DNA of 7,851 nucleotides from Lysobacteraceae bacterium (lineage in GTDB: Bacteria; Pseudomonadota; Gammaproteobacteria; Xanthomonadales; Xanthomonadaceae), in NCBI GenBank assembly GCA_004173415.1, contig SEHC01000129.1, forward strand, positions 1-7,851, read 5' to 3'. A program made the position numbers and the translations under genes. Under the pieces are notes generated by a model. It saw nothing but the letters and a program-made list of their open reading frames with translations, searched no databases and was not told where the DNA came from. Numbering within the stretch: the first letter of the stretch is position 1; every line of letters starts with the position of its first letter. This document shows positions 5,218 through 7,851 of the stretch, piece after piece.

Positions 5218-7074
5218 GCCGCCGCGCGCGGTCCACCAGAACATCAGGTTGATCACCAGCACGACCACGCCGGTGTAGATCAGCGAGAGCGGACCGCCCA
5301 CCCGCCACAGCTGCCCGCTGGTGTAGTTGGCCGGGCCGGTGATCATCGAGATCACCGGGTTGGAGTTGGTCATCAGGTTGTTGGAGGCCGACAGCGCCAC
5401 GATCAGGGCGAAGGCGGTGGGATTGCCGCCCGCAGCGAGGGCCAGGTTGATCGCCAGCGGCACCATCACGATGGTCGCGCCGACGTGGCTGATGACCAGC
5501 GAGAAGGCGGTGGTCAACAACGCGATCGCCAGTTCCAGCACCCAGATCGGCATGCCTTCGGGCAAGCGTTCGACCGTGTGCCCGGCGACCCACGCGGCGG
5601 TGCCGCTGCTGTCCATGGCCCAGCCCAGCGGGATCAGCCCGGCCATCAGGAACACCGTCTTCCAATTGATCGAGGCATAGGCCTCGTCCATCCGCAGCAC
5701 CCCGGTCACCAGCATGCCGGCCACGCCGGTCATCAGGGTCAACGCCACCGGCAGCTTGGAGGTCAGCGCGATCAGGATGGTGATGGCGAAGATCGCCATC
5801 GCGATCTTGAACTTGTGCGGGCGCTGCTCGCCCTTCGGGTAATCGGTGACCACGACGAAGTCGCGCGATTCGGCGGCCAGGGCCAGGTCCTGCCAGATGC
5901 TGTGCAGGACCAGCATGTCGCCGGCCCGCAGCGGCACCTTGCGCACGTCGTCGCGCATGACCTTCTTGTCGCGGTTGATCGCCAGCAGGCTGATCCCGGA
6001 CTGCTTGCGCAGGCGCAGGTCGGCGGCGGTCTTGCCGATGTACTTGGAGGTCGGCGGCACCAGCGCTTCGGAGATGCCGGCGCGGCTCGGGTTGAACAGG
6101 TCGCCGAAATGGCGCAGCCGCGAGGACAGGCGCAGGAACTGGTTCTGGGCGAAGTCCTGGACCTGGGCGCGCGCGCCCATCACCCCGAGCACGCTGCCCA
6201 CCCAGATGCGCATGTCCGCCGGCGGTGACAGGCGGGTGTCGTTGCCGGTCTGCAGGGCCAGCATCAGCGGCGCATCGTGCAGGACCTCGGCATCGCCCAG
6301 CGACATCCCCACCAGCGGGCTTTCGGCGGTCACCACCAGCTCGAACACATCGCCCTCGATGCCGTAGGTGTTGGCGAAGTAGCTTTCGGTGCGGGCAGGG
6401 GCGACGCTGGTTTCCTCGTCGTCGCGCAGCAGCCGGTCGCCGCGGAAGCGGAAGTACAGCAACGAGGCCGCGATCAGCGCCAGGCCCACCGGCAGCGGCG
6501 CGAACATGCGCAGCGGCTCGATCGTGGCCATGCCCGAGGGCAGGTTGTTGTTGGCCGAGACCAGCAGGTCGTTGAGCAGGATCAGCGGCGAGTTGCCGAC
6601 CATGGTCAAGGCCCCGCCCATGACGATGGCCGCGGCGATCGGCAGCAGCAGCCGCTGCAGGGACAGGCCGCTGCGCGAGGCAAGGCGCGAGGCGACCGGC
6701 AGGTACAGGGCCATCACCGACGGATTCTGCATGAACGAGGAGTTGAGTCCGGCGATGGCGCTGGTCATCAGCAGCAGGCGCTGTTCGATGCCATGGCCGC
6801 GGCGCAGCAGCCAGGAGGCCAGCCGGTTCAGCGCGCCGGTGCGGTCCAGCCCGGCGCCGAGGATGGTGGTGGCGATGATGCTCATCACCGCGTTGCCGGA
6901 GAAGCCGCCGAACAGCTCTTCCGGCGCGATCAGCCCGGTCAGGCCCAGGATCACCAGCACGATCAGCGCGACCACGTCGGCGCGGATGCGTTCGAACAGG
7001 AACATCGCCATGGTGAAGCCGACCAGCCCGAGCACGAGCTTCATGTCGTTGGTCAGCGTCAGGGCGGTTTCCAT
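5215..7074 (-). CDS. SLC13-family permease with two cytosolic RCK_C (TrkA-C) domains
   Basis: This 619-residue inner-membrane transporter of the divalent anion:Na+ symporter superfamily has normal length for RCK-containing members. The N-terminal membrane half (about 12-208) includes FSGNAVMSIIATTILGAG (58-75), the first re-entrant/SNT-like region SSFMQNPSVMALYLPVA (112-128) and ALTMVGNSPLILLNDLL (155-171). A soluble insert (about 236-412) carries two RCK_C-like modules (GDVFELVVTAESPLVGMSL and ISEALVPPTSKYIGKTAADL, each ending in a GD/V-x-G element). These usually bind a regulatory ligand. The C-terminal membrane half (about 422-615) includes LVISHVGATIVMVPLAINL (526-544) and the second substrate loop ASNNLMTNSNPVISMITGPA (563-582). 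Relatives carry sulfate, dicarboxylates or similar anions; the substrate here is not readable. ATG 7074 has AGAGGA about 12 bases upstream, so Met11 (ATG at 7044) is an alternative start. Confidence 0.92.
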   Translation of the reverse strand: METALTLTNDMKLVLGLVGFTMAMFLFERIRADVVALIVLVILGLTGLIAPEELFGGFSGNAVMSIIATTILGAGLDRTGALNRLASWLLRRGHGIEQRLLLMTSAIAGLNSSFMQNPSVMALYLPVASRLASRSGLSLQRLLLPIAAAIVMGGALTMVGNSPLILLNDLLVSANNNLPSGMATIEPLRMFAPLPVGLALIAASLLYFRFRGDRLLRDDEETSVAPARTESYFANTYGIEGDVFELVVTAESPLVGMSLGDAEVLHDAPLMLALQTGNDTRLSPPADMRIWVGSVLGVMGARAQVQDFAQNQFLRLSSRLRHFGDLFNPSRAGISEALVPPTSKYIGKTAADLRLRKQSGISLLAINRDKKVMRDDVRKVPLRAGDMLVLHSIWQDLALAAESRDFVVVTDYPKGEQRPHKFKIAMAIFAITILIALTSKLPVALTLMTGVAGMLVTGVLRMDEAYASINWKTVFLMAGLIPLGWAMDSSGTAAWVAGHTVERLPEGMPIWVLELAIALLTTAFSLVISHVGATIVMVPLAINLALAAGGNPTAFALIVALSASNNLMTNSNPVISMITGPANYTSGQLWRVGGPLSLIYTGVVVLVINLMFWWTARGG

Positions 7075-7104
7075 TACGCGCCGTGTTCCTCTGCCGGAGT
7101 CATG

Positions 7105-7824
7105 TCAACGGCGGTCGTACACAAGATCCCACACGCCGTGGCCGAGCTTCTGGCCGCGGGTCTCGAAATGGGTCTGCGGGCGCCAGTCGGGGCGCGGCTG
7201 GTGGCCGCGCGCGCCGGCGCGGTTGTGCAGCCCGGGGGTGGCGTCGAGCACGTCCCACATCTGTTCGGCATAGTCGCGCCAGTCGGTGGCCGCATGCAGG
7301 CGCCCGCCGGCCCGCAGGCGCGAGGCGAGCAGGGCGGCGAACTCCGGCTGGATCAGCCGGCGCTTGTTGTGGCGCTTCTTGTGCCAGGGATCGGGGAAAT
7401 AGATCCGCACCTCGTCCAGGCTGGCCTCGGCCACTTCGTTGGCCAGCACTTCCACCGCATCGTGGTGGTAGAGCCGCACGTGCGCGGCGCCGTCGGCCTC
7501 CAGCGCGTTCAGCAGCCGGCCGACGCCCGGCGCATGCACCTCGATGCCGATGTAGTCGCGGTCCGGGTCCTGGGCCGCGGCGAAACGCAGGGCGTCGCCG
7601 TTGCCGAAGCCTATTTCCAGCACCCGTGGGGCGCTGCGGCCGAAGATCGCGTCGAAGTCGCGTGGCGTGGCGGCGTAATCGAGCCCGAAGCGCGGCCACA
7701 ACTCGTCGAAGGCGCGCTGCTGGGCCGGGGTGAAGCGACCCTGGCGCAGGACGAAGCTGCGCACCGCGCGATGGCCGCTGGTGGTCGTGTAGGGCTTGGG
7801 CGGGTGGGCTGCGGTACCGGTCAT
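7105..7824 (-). CDS. trmB: tRNA (guanine-N7-)-methyltransferase TrmB
   Basis: TrmB transfers a methyl group from SAM to N7 of G46 in the tRNA variable loop. The 239 residues match the family length. A basic N-terminus (HRAVRSFVLRQGRFTPAQQRA, with the conserved R-x-F-V-x-R) leads to the SAM motif VLEIGFGNGDALRFAAA (68-84), then YIGIEVHAPGVG (91-102), HHDAVEVL (120-127), and the signature DEVRIYFPDPWHKKRHNKRR (137-156) with catalytic Asp145. The C-terminal tRNA-binding signature RPQTHFETRGQKLGHGVWDL (214-233) follows. All key residues are intact. The start codon is two bases after the stop of the probable thiG gene, and the permease gene begins 30 nt downstream, so it is the second member of a leftward gene string. 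Confidence 0.97.
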   Translation of the reverse strand: MTGTAAHPPKPYTTTSGHRAVRSFVLRQGRFTPAQQRAFDELWPRFGLDYAATPRDFDAIFGRSAPRVLEIGFGNGDALRFAAAQDPDRDYIGIEVHAPGVGRLLNALEADGAAHVRLYHHDAVEVLANEVAEASLDEVRIYFPDPWHKKRHNKRRLIQPEFAALLASRLRAGGRLHAATDWRDYAEQMWDVLDATPGLHNRAGARGHQPRPDWRPQTHFETRGQKLGHGVWDLVYDRR

Positions 7825-7826
7825 CT

Positions 7827-7851
7827 TCAGCCGATCAGTCCGTCGACGGGC
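7827..7851 (-). CDS. thiG: C-terminal end of an upstream gene, probably thiazole synthase ThiG
   Basis: The last seven codons encode PVDGLIG followed by TGA (7829-7827). A terminal S-P-x-x-G-L-I/x tail is typical of ThiG, the thiamine-pathway thiazole synthase, and I recall thiG sitting directly upstream of trmB in xanthomonads. The evidence is the short tail plus context, so the name is provisional. The 2-nt gap to trmB indicates one transcript with coupled translation. Confidence 0.45.

Noticed and set aside
4951..6228. Plus-strand 425-codon open frame opposite the permease and ACT genes
   Set aside because: The His/Gln/Arg/Gly-rich composition is typical of an antisense shadow of a membrane-protein gene. 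No domain and no ribosome binding site are seen.
1..7851. tRNA, rRNA, CRISPR, insertion-sequence or phage-attachment features
   Set aside because: I saw no cloverleaf, regularly spaced repeats, terminal inverted repeats or transposase/integrase homology on either strand.

Overview
The window is high-GC bacterial chromosome with dense protein coding on both strands. The gene families and gene order (thiG-like end / trmB, MscL, a stand-alone Rieske ferredoxin, a TrmH-family enzyme) suggest a gammaproteobacterium of the Xanthomonadaceae type, such as Lysobacter, Luteimonas or Xanthomonas relatives. This assignment is inferred from protein character only. I see no mobile element, CRISPR array, tRNA or rRNA.

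Left part (1-2733). The plus strand carries the last 30 codons of an unknown, possibly GNAT-like protein. Overlapping it is a TrmH/SpoU-family RNA methyltransferase gene whose last quarter is missing. Next comes a class I SAM-dependent methyltransferase with a cysteine-rich N-terminus. Converging on it from the minus strand, 7 nt away, is an exported M28-family metallopeptidase gene. It is broken by an apparent out-of-frame internal deletion at about 2104.

Middle part (2734-4822). Three minus-strand genes encode the mechanosensitive channel MscL (followed by a strong intrinsic terminator), a fumarylacetoacetate-hydrolase-family enzyme and a small membrane protein. A small Rieske [2Fe-2S] protein diverges from the last of these on the plus strand.

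Right part (4823-7851). A tight minus-strand gene string reads, in transcription order, a probable thiG 3' end, trmB (tRNA m7G46 methyltransferase), an SLC13-type permease with two cytosolic RCK_C-like domains, and a small ACT-domain protein. The spacings are 2, 30 and 11 nt, so co-transcription is likely.

Most of the window is ordinary housekeeping and accessory metabolism. The strongest unusual signals are the two gene-breaking junctions about 1.35 kb apart (near 750 and 2104). Each removes conserved active-site sequence. They could be real gene decay or assembly deletions. Lesser points are a terminator placed directly in front of the peptidase start codon and a methyltransferase lacking the classical glycine-rich SAM motif. 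I did not find convincing evidence for a new defence or mobile system.
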